From: Himantopus leucocephalus
Taxonomy: Eukaryota; Chordata; Aves; Charadriiformes; Recurvirostridae
Direction of reading: 5' to 3'
DNA length: 64,000 nt
Assembly: GCA_003993805.1 (NCBI GenBank)
Contig: RSEF01000031.1
Coordinates: forward strand, 59,314,563-59,378,562
Below the pieces are notes generated by a model, which was given only the letters and a program-made list of their open reading frames with translations, searched no databases and was not told the DNA's origin. The translations under genes were made by a program, and so were the position numbers. Positions 47,594-60,170 of this stretch are shown here, piece after piece (the first letter of the stretch is position 1; the number at the start of each line of letters is the position of its first letter).

Positions 47594-50500
47594 GTAAGTA
47601 AACTGTCCTACTAAGAGTATTCTAGACATGGGCCAGAGTCCTAAATGTAAACTGGCTCTAGGAGAGGTACGCAGTTCAACGAATTGGTTTCAGGGGGTTA
47701 CTCAGGGGTTACCACTGACTGCCCTGTGAAAGAAGTTATGGGGAACAGACCATCTCGGCAGACCATTTGATTTCTATTTTGAGCCATGGCATTTTGTCAG
47801 CTGCCCAAGAATTTATGCAATGTCACACGAATGCTATCAGATCCAAACAACTGATGATCGACCTTTTTCCGGACCGGTTTTGGAAGAAGACCCTAAAGCT
47901 GATAACCGTTCTCAGAATCACCCTCTGGGGACCAAAGGACAAAATTCAGACAAAACCATTTTTCTCCAATATTCTCATAAAAAGGCTGCATTTTGTCTGG
48001 GGTGGCTGTCTGTGATCACTGTTTAAACATGAGGATGGCTGCAGTCTCGAGCCTCCGTTGCCTGCATGACGTCCAGATTCACAGCAGTAGTGAAGGGTTA
48101 TTTTATGTCAGGCCCTGTACATTGTAAATTGCAAAATACTAAGACATCACTGTCTGATCCTGCTCCTGTTCCTATTAACAGAAGTTTCACTACTATTCTC
48201 TGTGACAGCAAAATCTGCCTGGAAATGTGCGTATTTCAGATACACCTGGACATACAGGTTTCATCCCTAAGTTGATGTGACAGGCACTTCAATAGAGGCA
48301 CAGAGCTCATTAGCTCAGATATTGCATTCACAAACAACCAAAATAAGAAGAGAAACAAACATGTACATTTACATTTTCTACTGGTAAAGCATTTTCTCTT
48401 CCTAATAGCAGGTTTGATCATCTTCTCATTGACATCAATAGCATGTTTGCTATTACTTCAATATGAAATAGCATTAAATGTGTGTATATTTGTGTGCAGG
48501 CATGTACTCAGGCTTTTGTTCTGAACAAAAAAAAATAATGTACATGACGGTGAGACGTTCAGGCACAGGTCTCTTGCCTTGCGAAGGTATTTACTGTCTT
48601 TTTTCAAAGAATCTATTGCTATATTTTATTTACACAACCAGACACAGGAACCACAAGGCAACCTGCTCAATGGCTCCCAATAAAGGTCATGCCCCATATA
48701 TAACCCTTTGAATACTTACACCGTGGGGTCAGCAGTCGTGCTTAATATCCGTGAGATATTCCACAACAACATTTAAGGTCATATGTACTCTCATGCTCAG
48801 AAGCTAATCCTGTTATCAGATTTCTAAGAAATGTACAAGCACTTCCTCCAGGCTCCTCTGTTCTTAGAAAACAAGTTATTGTTGTCTATTATTTGGCGGC
48901 AGGGGAAGATGACCCCTGTCATAGATACTGGAGGTAAGGAAAAACTTCCCTTGGGAGAAAAAGTAGCTGCGGGACAGTCGGTCCAACAAGGGGAATCTTT
49001 AAACATTTTTAGTAATGAACACCGAGGCTATGCAAAGCCCAGCTTTGCGAAACAGGAGCTGAGTGGCAACGGCAAGGAGTGTGTGATTCTCCCAAGATCG
49101 TGCACACATCTGCAGCAGAGCCAGAGGAGCGGTCTGCCTGACGAACCAGGACGATAGCAGGGATATTGCAGGCACGCAGTGGCATTGCCTAGCTGCTTGC
49201 TCCTCCCTCCAAAATCTCTGAAGGAGAGATAGAAGCGGGGGGCAGCCCAGCCCTGCCAGAGGCTTTTCCCCCCAGACTTCTGCCTAGCAAAGGAAAGCTA
49301 TGAAATAGTTACCAGTGATAAAATGAAATGTCTAGTGTTACCCATCTAGCCCCAGCTGTCCAAATAATACAGGAGTTACTACTAAAAACGCTGTCTGAAG
49401 TTAATTCCTGGTATAACTTCACCACAACCAATGCAAGCAGAGCTGTAGTAGCTGAAACTAACTTATTATGTCCAAAACGCAGAGTTAACAAGGTATACAA
49501 ACTGTCGTACTACATGGACCTCGCAGTTAGAACTAATGTCCTTACCTTATAAAATAACAAATACATCTGACAGATAAAGTGAAGGCCAAAAACATTAATG
49601 CTAGTTAAAATGGCACTCAAAGCAGCCTATTGCTCCCCTGCTCGGGCTGAAATGCCTGCTCAACAGCAGCTCCACCTCGCTGGGCCCACGGGCCCACGCT
49701 CCTCCGGCAGGAGTAAAACTAAACCAACGGTGCTGTTTTCTCTGGTTATCAGGTAATGCCAGTGAAGGTTTTCACTTGCACACTTTGGGTCCAAGCTAGG
49801 CTTTCGAATGTCTCACCGAAATTATGCAGACATCCTCTCAAATTTCAGCTGAATTCTGCCTGTGGCTGTGATCTGGCCAAGGTTCACGTGAAACAGCCAG
49901 CTCCAGCTCTCCAGAACACACTCACGATGGAGAGCTCGTCAGCGTGCTCCCTTGCTGGTCCCAGCAGATAGGGTGCAGTGCCACAGAAATGAAGAATTAA
50001 TCACTTGCAACTTCACCTGTTCCTAGGTAATATTGCTGTTCTGGTTGTGCTGAAGAAGGGATGACAACCAGGCAGAGAACAGGAGAGGCTTCAGTGCTAC
50101 ACGACAGGCACGCATCCGACTTTGCAACGGCTCTGAACCTCTGCGCTTAAAAGTGATTTTGTGATGTTATTCACAATCAGCACAGAGGCTGTACAAACAG
50201 AGCAAAGCAGACTGAGAGTTTACTGCCTGCCCTCAATGTAGCTTAGGTGGGTAAAACAGTGGAGGTCTGGCTGCTCAGACCCCATGCTACCACCACACCT
50301 CTGGTCTTGCAGTCTCATGGTGCAGGATGACAGCAAAGTGAAAAGCAAAAGCTTTTCTATTCGTTAAAGCTTTTCTATTTGGCTAACATAGGATTTCCCT
50401 GCAAAATTTAGTGAAATCTAGATCCATACACAGTGGTAGCAGGTCTGCTGCGCCTCGAGGTTGTTTCTCCACCCCAAAGTGAAAACTCCCAGGTGTGGCT

Positions 50501-51189
50501 CAGGACAACCTCTGTCGTGCTCCACTTCTCTCCTTCTGCCCACGATGAGGCACTTCCCCAGTCTCCCAGCAGTGCTCACAGCTAACTTGCCTGGCTATGC
50601 CCTGTTATCAGTGGGTTGTCATGGTGTAAACTTTCGCTTTTTAACAGAAATATTCTAACAACATCGTTTTTGCAAGCTCGTATCCCCTTTAAGATCAGCC
50701 TGCCTCAGGGGATGCCTCACCCCATGCCCTTTCCCAACCCGCTGAACCTGAAATGTTTTTCCCAAAAGGCACGCAGAGTCCTGAGCTCAGGAAGGATGCG
50801 CAGTTCATGGAAAGGCAGAGGTGCTGGGTGTCCTGAGTCTGAAGTCCGGGGTGAATGTCAGCAGCTGGCCAGTTTGGCATCTGTTTTATGTCAACGCTTA
50901 TCTGCTCTCTGATCCCAGGGTTCAGTTTGTGTTCGGCCCAGAAGATGAAAGGGAGAGATGCCACTGGACAATAATATTCTGTATAAAATGGAGTTGCCTT
51001 TCCACATGCAGCTTAGCTGGAAGAGAAGGCAGTTAAGTGGGTAAGAAACATCTGCTTGTGTTGGAAATTAAATGTCATGTTGAAGGACAGTACTTCAGTA
51101 TTTCACAGAAGTGTCACAGGATATGTTTGTATATACTAACTTCATCCTTATTACTTAGTACCAGAGTTTTTGTGGTGGGGGGATGGGTT
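47594..51189. other. Non-coding sequence
   Basis: Apart from the open frame at about 47733-48025 noted with the preceding entry, this is unique sequence with scattered short open frames. It has a small imperfect tandem duplication at 50347-50377. No gene recognised. Confidence 0.4.
50347..50377. repeat. Imperfect short tandem duplication
   Basis: aaagcttttctatt occurs twice, separated by cgtt. Confidence 0.7.
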
Positions 51190-51246
51190 AATTTTTTTTT
51201 GTTTTTTCCCTTTTTCTCTTTTTTGCCTTTTTTTTTTTTTTTTGAG
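51190..51246. repeat. T-rich low-complexity tract
   Basis: Runs of T with scattered C and G lead directly into the 100-N gap. Confidence 0.85.
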
Positions 51247-51346
51247 NNNNNNNNNNNNNNNNNNNNNNNNNNNNNNNNNNNNNNNNNNNNNNNNNNNNNN
51301 NNNNNNNNNNNNNNNNNNNNNNNNNNNNNNNNNNNNNNNNNNNNNN
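51247..51346. other. Assembly gap (100 N)
   Basis: Exactly 100 N, preceded by a poly-T tract. The sequence right of the gap has several CpGs and the palindrome CCGATATCGG (51366-51375). It therefore differs in composition from the left side, and the missing piece may be more than the homopolymer. Confidence 0.97.
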
Positions 51347-54300
51347 GGATGGTAACGGAACCTCCCCGATATCGGATCGGGACACTGATGCACAACATAC
51401 AACAACGTTTTTGAATCAGAGAGGACACTTGTGGGAGAGGGATGCTGATCTGTGGGCTGGGTACCAAGTCTGCTTCTCTGGCATGCAGCCATGTGCACAG
51501 CCGCACGACCTGCCAGCAGCAGCATCTCCCTGAAACTACATGTGCACTGCACCTCCATCCTCTCCTCTCTGCTGTGGAGGTAGGGTCAATTGGTAATTAT
51601 TGGCTGCTCTACACGCAACAGAGGGGCAGGAGTAAGTCCTGATTGTTTCTTTTCTTCTAGTTGTGGATAAAGCCTGCACTCTAGTGGATTGTCTCTATAG
51701 GAAAGTGTGATCTATTTATTGATTTGTGCGATATAAGGACAGGATTTCCAGAAATGCTGGGCTCTGGTCTAGCTCCATCTCTTGAGGACTGTCAGGACAG
51801 CAAAGTCCAGCAGACGGGTGCTTTTTAAAGTCTTACCTCCACCCCAACCCTAGGTTCTCCAGGGAACCTCAGAGATTTTGGTTGTTCTAGTGTCCTGGGC
51901 TGTGCATTGGGGACTGATTAGGTGTAGATAGCTGCCCACATTTACACATAAAAAGACAGTTTTCCGTTGATTACTCAGCTAAGGAGGCTCAGGAGTATAA
52001 TTCATTCTAGCAGAAATATTACACATAATAGACTAGTTCTTTGGCTACCCTGGTTATGAATAGCTCCTCTCAAGTTCATGGAGTCCGTCTGATAAAAAAC
52101 AGATGAGGATCTGGTCCACCATGCTCGTTGAAACATACCCCTGATTAGACCCAGGCAAATCACTCATACTAAAATATTTGTTTGACACTTGCAATTTGCT
52201 TGTTATGCAGTCTGAAGTCTCCTTCTGGCAAATTTCCACACCGAAGTAGCAAGGCTCGCTCTTTAAGGGTCTGGTTTGAAACCAAGGATATCAACGTAAC
52301 TCTTTCTGTTGACTCCACAAGGCTTTGGAGCAAGTTCTAAGCCCCTTGTTCATGGAGGGTTCATGCTTATACTTAATGGTAAACATGTTAGGTTTAAAAA
52401 GGCTGAGGATACTAGGAAGTAAACATACTTTTTGCTTTAGGATTGTCCCTAAATCCTTTGCCAAATCTGGGCTTAAAATATTTACTAATACAATGGGGAG
52501 CTGGAGACAGTCAAAGTGAATTTGTTTCAAAATCTGAAAGCCCGAGGAATCTTTGTTGTACTGTCTCCTCAGCTCTTCTTGCTGCCTAAAACCACAATGT
52601 CAGGCATAAATAATGGGGGCCAAGAGCTAAGTGTTGTACTATTAAGTATCACAAGAAATGTTTCCCTGTATGCACTTAATTTCCATTAAAAAGCGGGCAG
52701 GAATGATACTGTATCCATAGTGTATAGGTCTCGCTGGCAGAGGTAACCCCAACTTCCATCTTCCAGCATTTCAACCCTGGCACAAGTAAAAGGCATTCTC
52801 AACAACCAGCATCCTGTTTGTTTGTTTGAGTGTATACAATCACATACTTTCCCTCTGTGCATGATGGGAAGAGTTAGATGACTTTTCTCTCCCCCAGCAG
52901 CTTTAAAGCCTGTCATGCATCCTCAGTTGAATTAAACAGAGGGAGTGTCTCCATACTTGCAGGTTTGATGAAAAGAGGCAGCACGTAGAAGCAAAAAAGC
53001 TCCACTCCTTCCCTCTTTAAGCGAAAAGGAGCAACCCAGTTTGTCCCCTTCCTCCCACCGCTTGGACAGATGGGAGTCATCAGCAAGCAGTCATTCTGAG
53101 CATGCACATGCTCAGAAAAACTAAGCAGAGCTCACGTTTTATTTGTCAAGGGCTCTTTTGTCACCTGGAGTCTTGTATGTCTAATAAGGCTTATGCTTAG
53201 ATTTAGGCTTCCTTGCAGACAAGTCTTGCGAAATACCTGTCTTCCATGTAGATGTTAGTATTTCACACAGCATGAGCTGCACAGTAGTTCTGATAGGATT
53301 TAGGCAAAAAGTCAAAATGTGCAACCAGAAGTAGCCTGAAAGGGAGGTTACTGGAGATTAACTCCAGTTCTTCTGAGCTACTTACTTCACATTGCCTCAG
53401 AATGTAGATTCTGCACCTGATAACAGTAGATGGTTAAAACTTGAGACAAGTTGGATGTGAATGGAAATACAAATATCAAAAATGGGGTCAACATGCGTTG
53501 CCAGAGATCGTGCCACACAAAGTGTGCTTCTTCGCCAACTGGGCTTTCCCTTATGGTGCTCAAGGTTTTGAAACTGCTCTTATTTGGATGTTCTCTGCTG
53601 ATATAGCAAAAAGCGTCAAATTCTTCCAAGCTCCAAGGACTCAATGGGTATTGAAAATTTACATTTGAGATGTCCCCATCTTGCTTTATGGTATATAAAC
53701 AGCTGGATTGTGACAACTATAATAATTAAGATGACCAGAGGCTTTTGTATTTAAATTTCACAGATCTCTGCCAACAGTAACATTATCAAAACTATAGCAC
53801 CTACTGCTGGAAGTTGCAGCAGAAATGTAAATGGAGGCAACGTTTAACAGATGAGATGCTGCACTGACTACTTATGTTATCCTCAGACTAAATACAGCAG
53901 CCTGCCTTTCTTAATGATCTGGCTTCTTCTATTTAACAGAATTTGAATGCTGGTTTGTTGTTCTAACCTGACCTCTCCAGTATTAATTTTCTCTCAGCTC
54001 TGTGGGGCTAGGGAGAACCTCAGAATTGTGCTGCTGACAAGCGCTACCGTGGTCACTGTGGGGAGCCAGGAATTCAAGGAGCAAAGTCGATGGAATCTGC
54101 TTGTATCTGGCTCCGTGCAATTTCCAGTTGCTTTATGCAAAGCTAGTCATTGTTTGCAATTCATCAGCTACAAAACCAGGACTGAGAGGCACAGGCAGGT
54201 CAGTGTCCCAAACAAGATGGACTGTGTTTTAAATTAGAAGCGTTGAGCCCATTATCAGGTCGTGCTCCAGGTTTTCACTCAACTGATAACAGAATCAGCC

Positions 54301-54382
54301 ACCACTGCACATTTTCTCCAACTTTGAATGACCTCCAGTGCCCATCAAGTAAATATAACTGTTTAAGCAACTCTCTAAGACT

Positions 54383-54403
54383 CCCCCCCCCCCCCCCCCC
54401 CCN
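54383..54403. repeat. Poly-C tract ending in an N
   Basis: Twenty consecutive C bases followed by one N. The N marks uncertain run length. On the other strand this is poly-G, which can form quadruplex structures that impede sequencing. Confidence 0.9.
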
Positions 54404-57387
54404 TTCCCATCCTTGATCACTTGGCTCAAAACAGGTAACTAGAGGTAATTTTTTCCAAAGCTGGAAATATTCCTTTTCCTCTTCCTTCCATTCCTCGCTG
54501 CCAAATAACTCCAGCCGATGTTAAATGGCTTGCACATGGTGTATGTGGGCTCTTTAAAACACATTGCCAAACTGCAGGTAGGCTTCAGGTGTGTGGACCA
54601 ACTCGCTTTTTATCTTCAGTCTTCTAATGTTGTGACATGGTTTGATAATGCCGTAAACTCCGGGATCTTCTGCTGGCTAATGACTCCCCATCAGAAACCA
54701 GCAAGTTTTCCAGTGCCATTTTCAAGGATCCATCATCAGACCTGTGGTATCTTCAAAGAGGAAATACTCTTCCAAGTCTTCTTGGAGGCTGGATGCCTGC
54801 CAGCTCTACAGATCGGCCGGTATTATTGTTGAGCAGAAGAAGCACCAGGGTGCTGGCCCCTGAGAACATGAGGCTGGCACATCTCTTGCAGTAATTGACA
54901 GCAGATGGGGACACGCTGCGGCAGGCCCTTTGTGAGGCTGTCTGGACGCTCTGCTCCAGCGCACGGCAAGGTTTGAGCAAGGCAGGGCTGAGTGCTGTGT
55001 GCTAGGACTGCAAACACAGGGGCGGGTGATGGAGAAGTGTATGTCTGCTCTCCTATCGCTCCTGTTCACACCGTCTCTTCCCTACAGACAGGCCATAAGC
55101 ACCACTAGGGAACACATTACTTGCAGATGGGTATTTTCTGAAAATTAACGGAGGCAAGTTCATGTATAATTCTGAACAGACCCAAAGCTTTTCAAAAATT
55201 CTTACTTTTGTAAAGATTATGTGAATGACTTCCTCCTCCACTTTCATAAAAAAGAGAAAAATGAAACGCCTGACAAACTTTCTTTTCAGTGTAAACCAGT
55301 AGAATTTTTGATTTGAGTATTTCAGTTTTACAACAAAACTTCAGTCTTTTTTTTTGGAAACAAAACCAGAAAGAATATTCCATTTCGTTCAACAGCTGTT
55401 TTCTCTCAAGGAATATTATCAGAAGTTTCCAGTCAGCTTGTGGTGTTGGTGGATGATACTATTCAGGAAACTAACGATGAAGATTAGGAATGCTTATTAG
55501 TATAATTCCTTATAATTCTGCCCAAATCTTCAGGTGAAACTGTTGCTACTAGCATATTATGGGAAGAGTTTACTGATCTCTGACCAATGGATTTTGTCTT
55601 GTTTGCATGCAGGCTTTAAACACCACAGGGTAGTCTCTTCCCACCCATACAAGCAATACAGTGAGGATCTTATGTTGGCTGAGACTCCAAGTATTTCTAT
55701 AATGTATTATAAAATGCTGTTCTAGTACAAAAAAAATGCTTTTCAACGTGGGGAAAGTTTCCATCCAGCTGGAAGGAGATGTGCTGCTCCAGCTGGAGGC
55801 TATCTTTAAGCAATCCCATCTGATGAGGTGGGACTGCCCGTGAGGGATGTTTCCTGGACCCTGGTCTTGCAACAAGAGGACCAGCTACTAATTTCCCCAA
55901 ACACAAGCTCATGGTCCAATGTGGCGGAAGGGGAGGAGACTGGAAATGGTATTTTGGCATTTGTGACCTTTAACTTGCTCTTTGTCAGTTTTGCAATTTA
56001 TTATATAGGGCATACAAACACACCACCACCAGTCTTCTAACTGCTGTTCCAGCTCCCAAAATGCTTGTTTTAAGCACAGAATAATTTCCCAACTGTCTTG
56101 CTCTCTGGGCAAACCTTGCCTCATACTCAAAGCTGATTTTTACCTTCCTGGGGAGAAGAAACCCTTCCCAAAGAGCTAGCATAAAACTTAGGCATAAGTA
56201 TCATGCCACTTCTGTCTTTAAACGTAACTCTTTGTTAGTCAGGACTTAAGTGCCTTGTGGGTCATCCTGGCTAGCAGTGACTTCTGCAAACATGCAGTGG
56301 AGAGACAGCTGTCTCTAGCACTGTCAAGTGGAGACATCACAGGTACACATGAGAAAATAAAGCAAAACTCTAGAGATATTACAGAATTTTTGAAGACATG
56401 ATGAAAGCCGTGTGTCCTGATGCTGTGGTGAAGCAAAATCCCTGTTCTTCAAGCGAGAAGAGGACTCATGCTCAGCCTCAGGGATGAGTTCCCAAAGGAC
56501 ACCCATGTCTGCAGACAGGGGCTTAAACTCTCATGGGTCTCGGACTAAGGGATGGGAGGAGATGATTAAAGAGATGCCACTGTTGCTATGACCATACTTT
56601 TTTCTCCTGCTGCTGGTGGTCTCCTGTCCAGGAAGAAACACCCAGTAAAGTTACATACAAGTTATATGCTTAGAAGAATTGTTTACTGGGTACAGTCAGG
56701 GCCAACAGAAGAAAATCAGCAGCTCCCTAAAACAGCTTTTTACTTCCTCTGACTGCTCTCTCTGAGCTGCACACAAGCCACAGTTTGCAGAGGAGGGGGA
56801 AGGAGGAGGAAGAGATAATCAGAAGCACATGTAGTCATTAACTACAGATTTGCTGAACCTTTTTGTAGCCAACAGTTCTGGGAGGCTGCCTGGCTAGAGG
56901 CGAGAGATGAGGAAAATACCTCTGCATGGCTGAAGCTCAAGGACTTGCCCTCTTTGCACACACACGGCAATGTGGTGCAATTTGCTACCGGGGCAGTGGC
57001 GAAACCCAGCACCAGCCCTGATCTGTGGCTTGGCACGGGGTATTGCTGAGGGAGCGCCGTATCATTCGTTTTTGGTGAAGAAGTTGGTTCTGCTGATTGC
57101 TTCACAACAGTCTTGCAGGGTAGTTTCTAAACCAGCCTAGTACGATATTGAGACTGGGTTTAAACTTTTATTTGTCTTACCACCTGCACAAAGTGGGCAA
57201 GGGCACCGGTTAATCTGTGAAAGATCATGAGAGTTAGTCCGAGGATGACAACTGGGGCAAAGATCCTTCCTTCCCTTTGCTTTTAATTCTCATTTAGAAG
57301 TAAAATCTCCGGAGAGGGATTGTCTACTACCCTGTGCTGGCACAGAGCTTAACACAGCACAGCTTGGGTTTCCACTGGGGAAATGCA

Positions 57388-57408
57388 GTTTACACCTATG
57401 GTGTAAAC
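57388..57408. promoter_or_regulatory. Perfect inverted repeat with forkhead-like half sites
   Basis: gtttacacc and ggtgtaaac are perfect 9-bp inverted arms around a 3-bp spacer. The right arm followed by aa reads tgtaaacaa, a forkhead (FOX) consensus core. The left arm is its near-mirror. Regulatory use is inference. Confidence 0.3.
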
Positions 57409-57835
57409 AATCACTGAAAATGTCTCCTCCTTTTTCTTCCAGAACCCAGCAAAGGCAAGACAAGTCTCTCCTCTCCCAGCCCCACTAATAAGAAAACATT
57501 TGGACAGCCACTGATGACCGCCAATGAGAATGCTAAACACAGCTCTCATCCTCTTTCAGGAGAGGTATTTGGTGACTTTGTTCACCAGTAGGTATTTGGA
57601 AAACAGTCTGCTAGGTATTTTGATACTGGTCCATCTGCTAAAGGAATATTTCTCCCAATTCCCTTGGTTTTTAATGTAGAACATCTGTGTCTTCTTTCCT
57701 GAAATAGTTTGTCTTTTTTTTCTTTAAAGTAAATTGATGAATGACATGTCTGCTTTGTTCTTGAGTTTGCTTTGCTGCTGTCCAAAACTTCGCAGACACC
57801 TTAGCACACGTACAGCAAATAATCCCAGATTCTCA

Positions 57836-57857
57836 CACACAAAAACACACACACAGG
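57836..57857. repeat. CA-rich simple repeat
   Basis: Short (CA)n run interrupted by an A-tract. Confidence 0.7.
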
Positions 57858-59114
57858 CCCATGTACATGCACACGAAATCATTATAGTTCATTTCATCTG
57901 AACAGAGTGTCTCATCTTGGACTTCAGTTTCAACCAAATGACCCGATGAACTGTAGATTACCTGAGTCAGACAGCTTGTCTGACCAACTGCAAATAATTT
58001 TCCTGTTACTGAGAATGCCCTTGGGCCTCTGCGTCTTCTTATAGAACAAAACTGTTTCCATCTGCATTAAAATGTTGATTTTTGACAGATTTCTTCTTTG
58101 GACACCGTCTAAAGAACACTGGTGAATATTTAGAGCATCCTGCATTCCTCATCTACCAGTAGTGTACTTCCAAAGGAGTCAAGATGAAAAGTCTTGGTAA
58201 AAATCTTTAATTACAAAAAAATCATCTTTCACACTTTCCTCTACTAAACTGAAGCCTGAGGCCAACAGCAAGGTTCAATGGAAAATAGTTCTTTGCTGAT
58301 TTGTTAAGGCTTTGGGGCACACTCTTAGCTGGTATTACAGGGCATATGAGATTGCCCATGAAAACAACAGGGAAAATGAGAGGCAGCTCAGTTGTGTGCT
58401 TCATTTATTCTTCTTATGGCTGACCCATCTAACTTGGGGAACTATTCTGGAGTACTCAAGAAACGCAGGGTTAAAACAAATGAGCTAACTAGTGCTTTCC
58501 TTTCAACTAAAGGAACAATCCTTCTTGCCTTTTCTCAACCTTATCCAATCCTTGAGGATGAGGATCATTAAATCAAGAGGTCTTCTACTCTTTGTTAGCC
58601 TTTGTTTTTTACCTCAGCAGGCATATTTTACAAGTAGCACCACTCACAGAATGAAATATCACACATCCTAGAAACATAAATAACTTTCATATTTGTAAGT
58701 CCTGATAAGAAATACTGTAAATGAAATTTTAACAAGATAACCAGTGTTTTGCTTTCCATTAATCCTTGAAGCATCTCCCTCTGGGATAGCTTTGGAATTG
58801 AAAATGCATTACTGCACATCTCATTAATATCACGTGCTTTCTCTCAGTAAAAAGAGCTTCTGTCCTACAAGCCTTTTGGCACAGGGATCCAAGCTGGGCA
58901 GCTGTAGTAAAAGCAGCCCACAGGTTTCCTTCTGTCTGCCCTCGATAGCAACCCTGAAAGGCACTGAGAGAAGGATATTGCAGCATCAGGTTGTACATAT
59001 CAGGAGACTGTTTTGTTACATGGTTCATATAACATGTTGTTCACCTGGGAAGATAATTATAGGTAATTAGAATCGGTTTCATAGTAGAACCACTTGCTAC
59101 AACAGGCACTTCAG

Positions 59115-59195
59115 AAATTCATAGGTTTTGAAGGTCAAGCAGGACCACATAATCATCTTTATTGGACTTCAACATAATATCAGCCATAGAGCTTG
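59115..59195 (-). mobile_element. Old CR1-type LINE 3' tail (minus strand)
   Basis: Read on the plus strand: aattcataggttttgaaggt, caagcaggaccacataatcat, ctttattggacttcaacat, aatatcagccatagagctt. This follows block by block the reverse complement of a CR1-type 3' tail abundant in turtles and crocodilians ('GATTCATAGATTCCAAGGCCAGAAGGGACCA', 'TGATCATCTAGTCTGACCTCCTG', 'ATAACACAGGCCATAGAACTT'). The substitution load suggests insertion before birds diversified. It is a different CR1 lineage from the copy at 12.58 kb. Confidence 0.75.
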
Positions 59196-60128
59196 ATGGA
59201 CAGTAACAGTGGTTTCATAACTTGTTTTTGATAAAAATAATATTTTCCAGGATTAAACCTATCTTGAAGATATACAAAAGGTATCACAGTAGTCTTCATT
59301 ATTCATGCCTTCATTACACCCTGGTAACCAAGTGTTTTATTTCTAGTTTTATTACATTTTAGTTTGCCATACTAGCTAATCCCCACCTATAATTCACCAG
59401 TGCCTATGCAGGTCCTAAAAAAAGCAGAGGAAATGCAGGCGGTTCCACAGACACTGAAATTAGCAGGGGCATTCAAACTGCTGCACAGAGGAGTTATATG
59501 GCCCATTTCATAATTTCCTGCACTACTTTGGAACAGGTCCTGCAGACACACAGCTGGGCTGTATTTCAATAATTAAAGGAGCAGGACACGATTAACCTTC
59601 ACTGGCTCAGAAGCTGATTCCCAGAGGCATCAGTTGTTTGTCTCTGAAAGCAATAGCTTTACACACCAGAGTGCCGTGGGCATGAGCGTACATGTGCGTC
59701 CACTCATTTTTTGTCCTGGAGGCCAGATGCTCAGAAGGTTTCTGTCAGAAAACTTCTCCTGAAGTCAATGCCGCATTTGTCCCTGCACTATCATGTCTAT
59801 TTTAAAATAATATGGGGTTCTGGGCCACAACAAATGAACTTTTTTTCTAAACCCAAGCTACCTGGACTTTTCCACACAGCCTTATTGCTATTTGACTGAT
59901 GTTAACCTAAAGGGAGCATCATACACTGCATATCAAAATGCTTGCTCCAGCATTATGTCAGGACAAACTTCCTAATTGCTAAGTATTTCCCGGCAGATTC
60001 AAATAACCAGAAAGGTGGGCATTTGTAAAGCACATTTTAGGCAAGATATCCCATAGGCAGAGTGGATTTACAACATACAAGCTAGACAGCGGGCTAGTTC
60101 CTGCCAGACACAGTCGTTGAGACTCAGG
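59196..60128. other. Non-coding sequence
   Basis: Unique sequence. The phrase cctgaagtcaatgccgc near 59760 hints at another old repeat fragment but is too short to call. Confidence 0.4.
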
Positions 60129-60170
60129 ACAAACTGCCTGCTGACTTCAGCAGAGTTTTCTAAGGCCTTA
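60129..60170. repeat. Possible ancient amniote repeat relic
   Basis: aaactgcctgctgacttcag followed by cagagttttctaaggcc resembles the 'AAACTCCCATTGACTTCAATGGGAGTTTTGCCTAAGG' motif of an old sauropsid repeat. The match is short and partly degraded. Confidence 0.35.

Larger units (their letters stand above)
51347..59114. other. Long unique stretch, no gene recognised
   Basis: Scattered short open frames and donor-like sites without partners. It contains the poly-C tract at 54383, the palindrome at 57388 and a CA-rich run at 57836. No transposable element recognised. Confidence 0.45.
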
